In this document: piece after piece, positions 26,343 through 35,036 of the stretch
How positions within the stretch are numbered: the stretch's first letter is position 1
Layout: each line of letters opens with the position of its first letter
Source: Alcaligenes endophyticus
GTDB lineage: Bacteria > Pseudomonadota > Gammaproteobacteria > Burkholderiales > Burkholderiaceae_B
NCBI RefSeq assembly: GCF_026344035.1
Contig: NZ_JAPKND010000008.1
Span: forward strand, 62,001-126,000
Length of the DNA stretch: 64,000 bases
Direction: 5' to 3'
The notes under the pieces: generated by a model
The model's database searches: none
What the model was told of the DNA's origin: nothing
The model's input: the letters and a program-made list of their open reading frames with translations, nothing else
Made by a program: the position numbers and the translations under genes

Positions 26343-27524
26343 ATGAAAGAAGCTGTTATTGTCTCAACCGCCCGCACTCCGATAGGTAGAGCTTTTCGCG
26401 GTGCATTAAATAACATCAAGTCGCCCACGATGCTGGGTCATGCCATAGAGCATGCCGTCAGCAGAGCCGGTATAGACCCTGCAGAAGTACAGGATGTGCT
26501 AGTGGGTACAGTGCTGGGAGCAGGAACCGCTGGAGGAAATATTGCTCGCTATGCTGCGCTAGCAGCGGGCCTACCTATCACCGTCCCTGGGCAGACATTG
26601 GATCGTCAATGCGCATCGGGACTGATGGCCATAGCAGCCGCAGCCCATCAAATTAGCCAAGAACACATGGATATCGTCGTGGCTGGCGGGCAAGACAATA
26701 TTTCTGCTATACAAAATCAATACATGCCTTGGACCTCGCAACAGGCAGACCCAGGGGTGATCAGCGCCGCAGCCCACGCCTATATGCCTATGTTGCAAAC
26801 TGCGGAATTCGTCTCTAACAAGTTCGGCATCAGCCGTGAACAGCAAGATGCCTATGCGCTGCAATCACAGCAGCGCACAGCCCAAGCGCAGGCAGCCGGG
26901 CTTTTTGATGCTGAAATCGTTCCTATTTCAACCACACAGATCATCACTGATAAGGCCACGGGGGAAAGTCGCTATCAGGAGATCACCCTGAGCAAAGACG
27001 AAGGCAACCGCCCAGAGACCACCGCCGATAGCCTAGCATCGCTCAAACCCGTCATAGAAGGCGGCACAGTAACAGCAGGCAATGCTAGTCAGTTATCAGA
27101 CGGCGCCTCGGCCTGTGTCATGATGGAAGCCGGCGTCGCCGCTCAACGCGGGCTAACTCCACTGGGGATATATCGCGGCATGGCCGTCGCAGGCTGCGCC
27201 CCAGAAGAAATGGGCATAGGCCCCATTTATGCCATCCCAAAACTATTGCAACAGCATGGCTTACGCGTGCAGGATATCGGCCTGTGGGAGATCAACGAAG
27301 CCTTTGCTTGTCAGGTTTTATATAGCCGCGACTTTCTAGGCATTGACCCCGAGTTGTGCAATGTCAACGGCGGTGCCATTTCCATTGGTCATCCCTATGG
27401 TATGACAGGTGCTCGTCTGACCGGACACGCCTTGTTAGAAGGAAGACGCCGTGGCGCACGTTATGTCGTCATCAGCATGTGCGTAGGGGGGGGTATGGGG
27501 GCCGCCGCGTTATTCGAGCTGTAA
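26343..27524 (+). CDS. acetyl-CoA acetyltransferase / 3-ketoacyl-CoA thiolase
   Basis: 393 residues, full-length thiolase. The nucleophile is Cys90 in '[16 protein letters not shown]', with the active-site His350 in '[16 protein letters not shown]' and the second catalytic Cys380 in '[16 protein letters not shown]'. It cleaves 3-ketoacyl-CoA to acetyl-CoA and a shortened acyl-CoA. It lies 60 nt after the TetR gene and 50 nt before the ABC permease gene, so it joins catabolism to transport in one transcript. A run of eight G (27486-27493) codes the glycines beside Cys380. The window has a second thiolase at its left edge. Confidence 0.93.
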   Translation: MKEAVIVSTARTPIGRAFRGALNNIKSPTMLGHAIEHAVSRAGIDPAEVQDVLVGTVLGAGTAGGNIARYAALAAGLPITVPGQTLDRQCASGLMAIAAAAHQISQEHMDIVVAGGQDNISAIQNQYMPWTSQQADPGVISAAAHAYMPMLQTAEFVSNKFGISREQQDAYALQSQQRTAQAQAAGLFDAEIVPISTTQIITDKATGESRYQEITLSKDEGNRPETTADSLASLKPVIEGGTVTAGNASQLSDGASACVMMEAGVAAQRGLTPLGIYRGMAVAGCAPEEMGIGPIYAIPKLLQQHGLRVQDIGLWEINEAFACQVLYSRDFLGIDPELCNVNGGAISIGHPYGMTGARLTGHALLEGRRRGARYVVISMCVGGGMGAAALFEL

Positions 27525-27574
27525 ACCGCAACAAGCACCACCATTCTCATAACTACCAAAAAACGGAGACATGA

Positions 27575-28522
27575 ATGGAGTTTTTTGTTATCTCCCTTCT
27601 CAATAGCCTAAGCTACGGATTGCTGCTGTTTATGCTCTCCTCTGGGCTAACACTCATTTTTAGCATGATGGGTGTGCTGAACTTTGCCCATGCCAGTTTC
27701 TACATGCTGGGCGCCTATTTGGCCTACACCATCAGTGGTTTCAGCAACTACTGGTTCGCCTTTATCACGGCCCCCCTGTTAGTGGGCGCGGCAGGGGTAC
27801 TAGTAGAGCGCTATGGTCTGCGCGCGGTACACAAGCACGGCCACGTAGCCGAATTACTCTACACCTTTGGCCTGTCCTACCTCATGCTGGAGGGCGTACA
27901 ACTGATCTGGGGCCGATCTGCCGTGCCATACGGCATCCCTGAGGTATTACAGGGGCCGCTGTTCACCATATACACAACGGCCTTTCCAAAGTATCAAGCA
28001 TTCATGATGTTGATTGCTGTGCTGACGTTACTGGGCCTGTATTTGCTACTCACACGTACGCGCATTGGGTTGATTATCCAAGCCGCCTTGACGCACCCCG
28101 ATATGGTGGAGTCGCTAGGCCATAATGTTCCGCGCGTGTTCATGTTGGTCTTTGGCGGTGGCTGCGCTTTGGCAGGGCTAGCTGGTGTGATTGGCGGCAA
28201 TGCTTTTGTTACCGAGCCCAGCATGGCTGAGCTACTAGGGACGATTATTTTCGTTGTCGTGGTAGCGGGCGGCATGGGCTCACTCATGGGCGCATTATTA
28301 GCCTCCCTACTCATAGGCCTTATTCAGACTTTCGCCATTGCTATAGACGTATCGTTACTGGATGGGCTCTCGGCTCTTGGCCTAACTGTGGGTCCCCAAA
28401 CCTTTGGCTACTCAGTGTTAAGCGTGAACGTATCCCAAGTGGCACCCATACTGCCTTATGCCTTACTGGTACTGGTGTTAGTGTTTCGTCCGCGCGGTTT
28501 ACTAGGCAAACGGGAGAACTAA
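27575..28522 (+). CDS. livH: Liv-type ABC transporter permease 1
   Basis: 315 residues, very hydrophobic, about eight membrane spans. 'GLTLIFSMMGVLNFAHASFY' near the N-terminus and 'VVVVAGGMGSLMGALLAS' in the last third match LivH/BraD permeases (EAA-like loop with 'GG' toward the ATPase). It forms the inner-membrane channel with the next gene product. Symbol denotes family only: context with acyl-CoA enzymes suggests a non-amino-acid carboxylate. Starts 50 nt after the thiolase with an ACGGAG ribosome site. Confidence 0.9.
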   Translation: MEFFVISLLNSLSYGLLLFMLSSGLTLIFSMMGVLNFAHASFYMLGAYLAYTISGFSNYWFAFITAPLLVGAAGVLVERYGLRAVHKHGHVAELLYTFGLSYLMLEGVQLIWGRSAVPYGIPEVLQGPLFTIYTTAFPKYQAFMMLIAVLTLLGLYLLLTRTRIGLIIQAALTHPDMVESLGHNVPRVFMLVFGGGCALAGLAGVIGGNAFVTEPSMAELLGTIIFVVVVAGGMGSLMGALLASLLIGLIQTFAIAIDVSLLDGLSALGLTVGPQTFGYSVLSVNVSQVAPILPYALLVLVLVFRPRGLLGKREN

Positions 28523-28525
28523 GCA

Positions 28526-29812
28526 ATGTCCATCAGCTCTTTACAAGCCCAGGCTCCCAGTACTCTGGCCCGCCGTCACTTATTGATCATCTGGCCGCTC
28601 TTTGCCCTAGCACTGATTCTGGCGCCTCAGGCTTTTAATTCTTCGCTGGCCGTGTCTCACCTAACCCAGATTTGCACGGGCATAGTGCTAGCACTGTCTT
28701 ATAACGTATTGCTGGGTCAAAGTGGGATGCTGTCGTTCGGTCATGCGGCTTTCTCAGGTCTGGGCGCCTTCATGTCCGTGCATGCCATGAATATGGCCAG
28801 CGGTGGGGCGATCTGGTTGCCACTGCCGCTAATACCCATTGTAGGTGCACTGACCGGCTTGACCTTTGCGGCCCTGATTGGCTACATCATCACCCGAGCA
28901 TCAGGCGTCACCTTTGCCATGATTACGCTGGGTGTGGGCCAAATGGTCTATGCCAGTGCTCTCATGTTTCCTGCTTTTTTTGGCGGCGAAGGTGGAGTGT
29001 CGACTGATCGGGTCTATGGGGAACCCTTGCTAGGATGGGATTTTGGCCCCCAGATTCAAGTCTATTATTTAGTCGCAGCGTGGCTATTCATATGCGTGAT
29101 GGCCTTGTACTACCTGACTCGTACCCCGCTGGGCCGTCTGCTCAATGGTGTACGTGACAATGAAGAGCGCGTGGCATTCATAGGCTTCGATCCCCACCTA
29201 CTCCGCTACCTGGCCCTAATGACTGCAGGGCTATTCGCGGGCGTAGGCGGCTCGCTGATGGCCATCAACTTCGAGGTAGCGACAGATGAAATCCTCAGCT
29301 TACATGAGTCGGGCGCCGTACTGTTATTCACCTTCATAGGGGGCACCGGTACATTTATAGGCCCCATGCTGGGTGCCCTGATAGGCGTGCTACTCACTAA
29401 GTTTCTGCCCGACTATACCGCTGGTTGGCAAATGTACTTGGGCCTAGTATTCATGTTGGTAGTGGTCTATGCACCCGGTGGAATCAGCAGCCTACTCAAA
29501 CCCACTTGGCAGGTATGTGTGCAATCCTTGCGCCAACATCAGTACGTCTTGCTGCTCAGACTGATTCTGTCCTGCGCAGCCATACTGGTGGGCACCGTGA
29601 TTCTGATTGAACTCATGTTCCATCGATCTGCCGGAGCGACAGAGCCGCTATTGCTGTGGGGTTACAGCCTCGACCACCACGGCCTGCTGGCCTGGGTTAT
29701 AGGAGCAGTTGTACTGCTGGTGGGGATGCTCAGCGTCAAACCTTCGGGCCGCCTATTACTGGGTCGTTTAGCTGAGGCGGATACCGCAAGCAAGGGAGCA
29801 AACCATGAGTAA
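28526..29812 (+). CDS. livM: Liv-type ABC transporter permease 2, extended C-terminus
   Basis: 428 residues. The LivM core covers about residues 1-335 ('SYNVLLGQSGMLSFGHAAFS', 'RDNEERVAFIGFDPHLLRYL', 'FIGGTGTFIGPMLGALIGV'). A further 90 residues include two more hydrophobic stretches ('VLLLRLILSCAAILVGTVIL', 'LLAWVIGAVVLLVGMLSV'), beyond the usual LivM length. The gene starts 3 nt after livH and overlaps livG by 8 nt, so the four genes are tightly coupled. The extension is an oddity that may be lineage-wide. Confidence 0.9.
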   Translation: MSISSLQAQAPSTLARRHLLIIWPLFALALILAPQAFNSSLAVSHLTQICTGIVLALSYNVLLGQSGMLSFGHAAFSGLGAFMSVHAMNMASGGAIWLPLPLIPIVGALTGLTFAALIGYIITRASGVTFAMITLGVGQMVYASALMFPAFFGGEGGVSTDRVYGEPLLGWDFGPQIQVYYLVAAWLFICVMALYYLTRTPLGRLLNGVRDNEERVAFIGFDPHLLRYLALMTAGLFAGVGGSLMAINFEVATDEILSLHESGAVLLFTFIGGTGTFIGPMLGALIGVLLTKFLPDYTAGWQMYLGLVFMLVVVYAPGGISSLLKPTWQVCVQSLRQHQYVLLLRLILSCAAILVGTVILIELMFHRSAGATEPLLLWGYSLDHHGLLAWVIGAVVLLVGMLSVKPSGRLLLGRLAEADTASKGANHE

Positions 29813-30587
29813 CACCATTCTGGAGCTGAAAGATGTACACAAACACTTTGGCAAAGCCCACATCATACGGGGCGTGAACCTGAACGTGACTCGGGGAGAG
29901 AGACTTGCCGTGATCGGCCCTAACGGCGCCGGCAAGTCAACCTTATTTCATCTGATATCGGGCCGCATACCTATTAGCACCGGCCATATTAATTTTGATG
30001 GTGCCCGCATAGACGACCTCAATGCCCAACAAATCTATAGACGGGGACTGAGCCGCAGTTTTCAGATTACCAATCTGTTCATGCGTCAATCTGTCTATGA
30101 AAATATTTTGTGCGCCGCGATGTGGTCACGCGGCTATCACTATACCTTCTGGCAGCGCATTAGCCAGCTCAAGCCCTTACATGAGCGGGCTCAAGAAGTA
30201 TTAGAGCTGATAGGTCTCACGGCTAGACGCGATACCGCTGTCAATTTACTGACCTATGCTGAACAACGCGCACTAGAAATAGGCATGGCAGTGGCTGGCG
30301 ATAGCAGCACCATCTTGCTGGACGAACCTACTGCTGGTATGAGCCGTGGCGAAAGTGATGCCGCGATAGAACTGATTAAGACCGTCAGCCAAGGTAAAAC
30401 TCTGCTCATGGTAGAGCATGACATGGGAGTAGTATTCGGCCTTGCTGACCGAGTCGCCGTGGTGGTTTATGGACAAGTTATCGCCTGCGACACACCAGAA
30501 AACATTCGTGCTAATGCTGCCGTGCAAGAAGCCTATCTGGGCGTATCTAACGATCAACAAAAAGAGGTGACAGATGGCCTTGCTTAA
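29805..30587 (+). CDS. livG: Liv-type ABC transporter ATP-binding protein 1
   Basis: 260 residues. Walker A 'GPNGAGKST' is at 38-46, Walker B 'TILLDEP' precedes 'TAGMSRGE', and the switch histidine is in 'LMVEHDMGVVF'. The signature region reads 'LLTYAEQRALEIG' in place of the usual L-S-Y-G-E/x-Q, a departure that weakens the classical C-loop. It would power import with LivF. It overlaps livM by 8 nt and livF by 14 nt. Confidence 0.92.
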   Translation: MSNTILELKDVHKHFGKAHIIRGVNLNVTRGERLAVIGPNGAGKSTLFHLISGRIPISTGHINFDGARIDDLNAQQIYRRGLSRSFQITNLFMRQSVYENILCAAMWSRGYHYTFWQRISQLKPLHERAQEVLELIGLTARRDTAVNLLTYAEQRALEIGMAVAGDSSTILLDEPTAGMSRGESDAAIELIKTVSQGKTLLMVEHDMGVVFGLADRVAVVVYGQVIACDTPENIRANAAVQEAYLGVSNDQQKEVTDGLA

Positions 30588-31272
30588 TGTTTCGCAGCTA
30601 CACGCCTATTACGGTAAGAGTCATGTCCTGCAAGGCGTAAACTTTCATGTGCAACCAGGAGAAATTGTCAGCCTGCTCGGCCGCAACGGGGTGGGCCGCT
30701 CCACTACGGTTAAAGCAGTGATGGGTTTGGTGCAATCTAGCGGATCGGTGCACTTTGATGACCAAGACATCAGTAACCTAAAAACCTATGAGATTGCCCT
30801 ACGCGGCCTGGCTTATGTACCTGAAAATCGCGATATCTTTCCCACTCTAACCGTAGAGCAAAATCTCATATTAGGCCAACAGCGCGGCAAAACCTCTCAA
30901 TGGAGTATTGAGGACATGTATGACATGTTTCCACGCTTAAAAGAGCGTCGTCATACTGCAGCCGGAGTCATGTCAGGCGGTGAGCAACAAATGTTGACCC
31001 TGTGTCGGTCCCTAATTGGTGACCCCAAACTTATTATGATAGACGAGCCTACCGAAGGTCTCGCACCACGCATCGTAGATCAAGTCGCCCAATATCTGGA
31101 CGAGCTACGTAAACGTGGAGTCGCAGTTTTGTTAGTGGAGCAAAAGCTAGCAATAGCACTCGATATTTCTCAACGGCTATATGTCATGGGCCGTGGATCT
31201 ATCGTATTTGAAGGAACGCCCAACGATTTACGTACGGCCGTTGATGTCCGCAGAGACTGGTTAGAGGTCTAA
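30574..31272 (+). CDS. livF: Liv-type ABC transporter ATP-binding protein 2
   Basis: 232 residues. The signature 'VMSGGEQQMLTLCRSL' and Walker B 'LIMIDEPTEGLAP' are standard. Walker A reads 'GRNGVGRST' (36-44): the invariant lysine is arginine at position 42. The codon read at this position is CGC. Arg at this site appears in some LivF-like proteins of Burkholderiales as far as I recall, so it may not abolish function. Translation is coupled to livG by a 14-nt overlap. Confidence 0.9.
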   Translation: MALLNVSQLHAYYGKSHVLQGVNFHVQPGEIVSLLGRNGVGRSTTVKAVMGLVQSSGSVHFDDQDISNLKTYEIALRGLAYVPENRDIFPTLTVEQNLILGQQRGKTSQWSIEDMYDMFPRLKERRHTAAGVMSGGEQQMLTLCRSLIGDPKLIMIDEPTEGLAPRIVDQVAQYLDELRKRGVAVLLVEQKLAIALDISQRLYVMGRGSIVFEGTPNDLRTAVDVRRDWLEV

Positions 31273-31306
31273 GCTCTAATCACACACAAGCAATCCAGGA
31301 GACTTT

Positions 31307-32551
31307 ATGAAACAGAAAACGCAACTGACACTCAGTGCACTAGCATTGACCATGAGCATGTTCGCCGGCGTCTCGCAGGCTGAAAATGTTAAAATCGCAC
31401 TTATCGATCCCTTATCGGGGTCCTTTGCCGCGTTAGGAGAAAATCAATTACGCACTTGGCAATTCATTGGCGATATTGCCAATAAAGAAAAATGGGCAGG
31501 CGATCACACCTTAGAGTTTGTAGGCTTCGATAACAAAGCCGGAGTGCAAGACAGTCTAAGCCAGCTCAAGCGCGCCATTGACCAGGGCTACCGCTACGTG
31601 GCTCAAGCCAACGGCTCGGGGGTAGCCTTTAGCCTAGTAGATGCGATTAACAAACATAATGCGCGTAACCCCGGCAAAGAAGTGCTGTATATCAACCACG
31701 GAGCCATAGATCCAGAACTGACCAATGACAAATGCAGCTTCTGGCAGTTTAGTGTGGACTCCAACGTAGATATGAAAATGCAAGCGTTGGTTAATCACTT
31801 GGCAAAAAACGATGAAGTGAAAAAAGTCTTCATCATCGGCCAAAACTATGCTTTCGGGCGAGCCGTCAGCAAAGCCGCTAAAGACATGTTGGCTGAGGTG
31901 CGTCCGGACGTAGAAATCGTCGGTGATGATTTACACCCAATCGGTGAAGTGAAAGACTTTGCTCCTTATGTAGCAAAAATCAAGGCCTCTGGAGCCGACA
32001 CCATTATTACTGGCAACTGGGGTTCGGATCTCGCCTTATTGATCAAAGCAGCACGTGCCTCTGGTCTAGATGCTAACTTCTACACGTACTACGCTGTTCT
32101 CAAAGGCTCCCCCACAGCTATGGGTGAGAGCGGTCTTGAGCGCGTGAAATACGTGGGGGTCTGGAACGTTAATAATGAAGACTACAAAGGTAGAGAGCTC
32201 GTGGAGGAGTTCAACAAGAAATATGACGATGACCTGACTTGGTTGCAAGCCTACTCCGGGGTCGCTTTACTCGCTAATGCCATGAAAAAAGCCGACTCAG
32301 TCAATCCGGTAGATGTAGCGTTTGCTATGGAGGATATGGAGCTAGACAGCTTGAACGGTACGATCAAAATGCGCGCCGCAGACCATCAACTACAACAGCC
32401 GCTCTACGTTGCCACGTGGGCTAAAGTTAACGATAGCAATGTCCAGTTGGAACAGGAAGGCACTGGTTTTGGCTGGCGTACCGAAGAGGTCATTCCCGCT
32501 GCAGATGCACTATTACCCACCACGTGCGAGATGAAGCGCCCCAAACGTTAA
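31307..32551 (+). CDS. periplasmic substrate-binding protein of the Liv-type importer
   Basis: 414 residues with a Sec signal peptide ending in 'MFAGVSQA' (cleavage near residue 25), so it acts in the periplasm. The mature part matches the Peripla_BP_6 family: 'VKIALIDPLSGSFAALGENQ', 'KAGVQDSLSQLKRAIDQG', 'VKKVFIIGQNYAFGRAVSKA' and 'SGADTIITGNWGSDLALLIK'. Such proteins bind amino acids, aromatic acids or short-chain acids. The ligand cannot be read from sequence. It is the last component of the importer operon, 34 nt after livF, with an AGGAG ribosome site. Confidence 0.9.
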   Translation: MKQKTQLTLSALALTMSMFAGVSQAENVKIALIDPLSGSFAALGENQLRTWQFIGDIANKEKWAGDHTLEFVGFDNKAGVQDSLSQLKRAIDQGYRYVAQANGSGVAFSLVDAINKHNARNPGKEVLYINHGAIDPELTNDKCSFWQFSVDSNVDMKMQALVNHLAKNDEVKKVFIIGQNYAFGRAVSKAAKDMLAEVRPDVEIVGDDLHPIGEVKDFAPYVAKIKASGADTIITGNWGSDLALLIKAARASGLDANFYTYYAVLKGSPTAMGESGLERVKYVGVWNVNNEDYKGRELVEEFNKKYDDDLTWLQAYSGVALLANAMKKADSVNPVDVAFAMEDMELDSLNGTIKMRAADHQLQQPLYVATWAKVNDSNVQLEQEGTGFGWRTEEVIPAADALLPTTCEMKRPKR

Positions 32552-32559
32552 GTAGCTAA

Positions 32560-32597
32560 CCCCCCCCCGATCTAGGTCTAACAATCTAGGTCGGGGC
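32560..32597. repeat. nine-C tract and imperfect hairpin after the importer operon
   Basis: A run of nine C at 32560-32568 is followed by CGATCTAG and, after a 10-nt loop, CTAGGTCGGGG. The two arms pair over 11 bp with one G-U wobble. No T-run follows, so full termination before the ligase gene is uncertain. Confidence 0.45.
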
Positions 32598-32643
32598 CTG
32601 CTTGGCGATTCACCACAAATTCTTTTGGTTGCGAGTTTTTACC

Positions 32644-34311
32644 ATGACGTCCGCAAGTACCACACGTCCCTGGCTATCTATCACCCCTGCACCTGCCCAC
32701 AGCTCCTCCCCTTTTGCCCTGCGTCACACTGACATGCTCAGCCTGTTTCACCACGCACGTACGCAGTCAGGCACACAGGCAGCCCTGCATTATTTTGATC
32801 AGACCATTACTTACGCACAACTCAATTATTATAGTGACCAGTTCGCTGCCTACTTATTGGCGAATGGCTTACAAAAGGGCGAACGTGTAGCACTGTATTT
32901 ACAAAATATTCCGCAGTTCACCATTTGTGCATTAGGGATATGGAAAGCTGGCGCGGTAGGGGTCTCCATTAATCCCATGAACCGTGCTCACGAACTGACC
33001 CAGCTCTTGCACGATAGTGGGAGCAGCACTCTGATCCTGCATCGCAACCTATATGAACAAGTAGCGCGTGAGGTTCTGCAGGAGCTCCCCCACGTTCAGG
33101 CAATCGTTACCAGCTCTAAAGACTTCCAAAGTCGGAACGACTTACGCATCATCAAACCTGAAGATGATACTGCCACCTGCCCTGACGCGATTGATCTATT
33201 GGAAATACTACAAGCGACGTATACAGAAGAGTATGTCGCCCCCCTAATCAAACAAGCTGATCAGCACGACCCAGCCATGCTCGTCTATACCTCGGGCACC
33301 ACTGGCGTGCCCAAAGGCGCCATTATCACCCACGGCAACCTGAGCGCAGATGCACAAATTTACCGAGCTTGGATAGATATTCCCGATGGTGCTGCCATTC
33401 TGGCTATGTCTCCGCTGTTTCATGTTACTGGTTTAGTAGGGCACCTAGCTTTGGCCTTTGCCTGCTCCAGCGCCACTGTGCTGATGTGCCGCTTTCAACC
33501 GGAAGTCGTCGCGGAAGCCACACAAGAATATCAACCCCAATTCGTGGTGGGCGCTATCACTGCCTTTATTGCGCTGATGAATCACCCTAAGGTCAGCGCA
33601 AAACAACTGAGCTCCTTAAAACGCGTTTACACAGGCGGTGCCCCAGTGCCCGCCGTACTAGCAGCTGAGTTCGAGGCTAAGTTCGGCATGCCCATGCGAA
33701 ACTGTTATGGCTTAACGGAAAGCACTGCCCTAGCCCTATCGGTGCCACCAAGCCAAAACACGCCCGTCGACGCTGACGGTGCTTTTTCCATAGGTATACC
33801 CGTGTTTTGCACCGACGCCTATATTGCTGACGAGCAAGGTACGCCAATGGCCCCCGGTGAAATCGGGGAAATCATGCTGCGTGGGCCACAGATCATACCC
33901 GGCTACTGGAACAAGCCCGCAGAAAGCCAAGCTAGCTTTATAAATGGCTATTTGAAAACTGGTGATGTTGGCTATATGAACGAAGCGGGTTGGTTCTTTC
34001 TAGTAGACCGAAAAAAGGACATGATTATCGCTTCTGGCTACAAGGTTTGGCCAAAAGAAGTGGAAGATGTCATTTATAGTCATCCTGCCGTACTAGAGGC
34101 TGCTGTGGTAGGGGTGGCAGACCCGTACCGAGGCGAAACAGTCAAGGCCGTAATCAGCCTTAAACCGGGCCACATCGTAACAAGTGATGCCTTAATCGAC
34201 TACTGCAAGCAGCGCTTAGCGGCCTATAAATATCCACGTGTCATAGAAATTGTGGATGAACTACCTAAAACGGTCACAGGAAAAATTCTGCGCCGGCTTT
34301 TACGTAACTAA
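32644..34311 (+). CDS. second acyl-CoA synthetase, AMP-dependent
   Basis: 555 residues of the ANL superfamily. The AMP motif 'VYTSGTTGVPKGAIITH' is near 214-230, 'NCYGLTESTALALSV' is the A5 region, 'YLKTGDVGYMNEAGWFFLV' with 'DRKKDMIIASGYKVWPKEVE' is the hinge region, and the catalytic lysine is in 'LPKTVTGKILRRLLRN'. 'SGYKVWPKEVED' is typical of long-chain and aromatic/cinnamate-type CoA ligases. An upstream in-frame TTG at 32602 would add 14 residues, but the ATG at 32644 is more natural. It is 92 nt after the binding-protein gene, after a hairpin. It differs clearly from the ligase at 23807. Confidence 0.88.
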   Translation: MTSASTTRPWLSITPAPAHSSSPFALRHTDMLSLFHHARTQSGTQAALHYFDQTITYAQLNYYSDQFAAYLLANGLQKGERVALYLQNIPQFTICALGIWKAGAVGVSINPMNRAHELTQLLHDSGSSTLILHRNLYEQVAREVLQELPHVQAIVTSSKDFQSRNDLRIIKPEDDTATCPDAIDLLEILQATYTEEYVAPLIKQADQHDPAMLVYTSGTTGVPKGAIITHGNLSADAQIYRAWIDIPDGAAILAMSPLFHVTGLVGHLALAFACSSATVLMCRFQPEVVAEATQEYQPQFVVGAITAFIALMNHPKVSAKQLSSLKRVYTGGAPVPAVLAAEFEAKFGMPMRNCYGLTESTALALSVPPSQNTPVDADGAFSIGIPVFCTDAYIADEQGTPMAPGEIGEIMLRGPQIIPGYWNKPAESQASFINGYLKTGDVGYMNEAGWFFLVDRKKDMIIASGYKVWPKEVEDVIYSHPAVLEAAVVGVADPYRGETVKAVISLKPGHIVTSDALIDYCKQRLAAYKYPRVIEIVDELPKTVTGKILRRLLRN

Positions 34312-34331
34312 GAAACAATTCCTAGACTGAA

Positions 34332-34372
34332 TTGCTCCCAAAGGCTGAAATATATCCAACTTTGGGGAGCAA
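34332..34372. terminator. hairpin between convergent CoA ligase and ssb
   Basis: TTGCTCCC-AAAG (34332-34343) pairs with CTTTGGGGAGCAA (34360-34372) with one bulged G, giving 12 bp around a 16-nt loop. It lies between two convergent stop codons. No T-run is apparent. Confidence 0.5.
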
Positions 34373-34412
34373 CTCATCTGCAGGGGACTTTAGTACGACA
34401 CATACCGACAAC

Positions 34413-34910
34413 TTAAAACGGTATATCGTCTTCCATGTCAGCGAAGTTATCGGCCATAGGAGCCGCCTGACGTGCTGGTTGTTGAGCCGGTTGCTGAGGA
34501 GCTTGCTGACGAGGTGCCCGCTGTTGAGCTGGCGCGCTGCTGTAGTCGGCACCACCGCCCATGCTATCACCACCCTCACGGCCACCTAGCATTTGCATTT
34601 GTTCGGCGATGATTTCAGTGGTGTAGTTGTCTTTACCGTCTTGGCCTTGCCATTTGCGCGTACGCAAACGACCTTCGACATACACGGGACGGCCTTTGCG
34701 CAAGTACTCGCCCGCAATTTCAGCCAAGCGATTGTAAAATACTACCCGATGCCACTCGGTTTCTTCACGACGCTCACCCGAGTTACGGTCTTTCCATTGC
34801 GAGGTCGTGGCAATGGAGATATTGCAAATAGCCGCACCTTCTGCGCTATAGCGTACTTCAGGGTCGCGACCTAAATTGCCGACCAAGATGACTTTATTAA
34901 CCGATGCCAT
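34413..34910 (-). CDS. ssb: single-stranded DNA-binding protein
   Basis: 165 residues. The OB fold covers about residues 1-110 ('[20 protein letters not shown]', '[20 protein letters not shown]', '[19 protein letters not shown]'). A Gly/Pro/Gln-rich linker follows, then the acidic C-terminal tip 'DMEDDIPF' that recruits replication and repair proteins. It binds ssDNA as a tetramer. Neighbours MFS and uvrA give the order seen in Bordetella relatives. No LexA box (CTG-N10-CAG) is obvious upstream; a perfect dyad at 34985 is. Confidence 0.97.
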   Translation of the reverse strand: MASVNKVILVGNLGRDPEVRYSAEGAAICNISIATTSQWKDRNSGERREETEWHRVVFYNRLAEIAGEYLRKGRPVYVEGRLRTRKWQGQDGKDNYTTEIIAEQMQMLGGREGGDSMGGGADYSSAPAQQRAPRQQAPQQPAQQPARQAAPMADNFADMEDDIPF

Positions 34911-34984
34911 GACTTTTATCCTGTAATCTTAAAATGGTATTCAAGCCTTATTATCAACGATTCAAAGCTCGATTCATACTGCCT

Positions 34985-35002
34985 TAGGACAAACTTGTCC
35001 TA
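34985..35002. promoter_or_regulatory. perfect 18-bp dyad upstream of ssb
   Basis: TAGGACAA-AC-TTGTCCTA is a perfect 8-bp inverted repeat with a 2-bp centre, 75 bp before the ssb ATG and 35 bp after the MFS stop. The tiny loop makes a DNA-binding site more likely than a terminator. Binding protein unknown. Confidence 0.5.
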
Positions 35003-35036
35003 GACAAAGCACAAGCCTTACCTCTCGTTACAAGAC

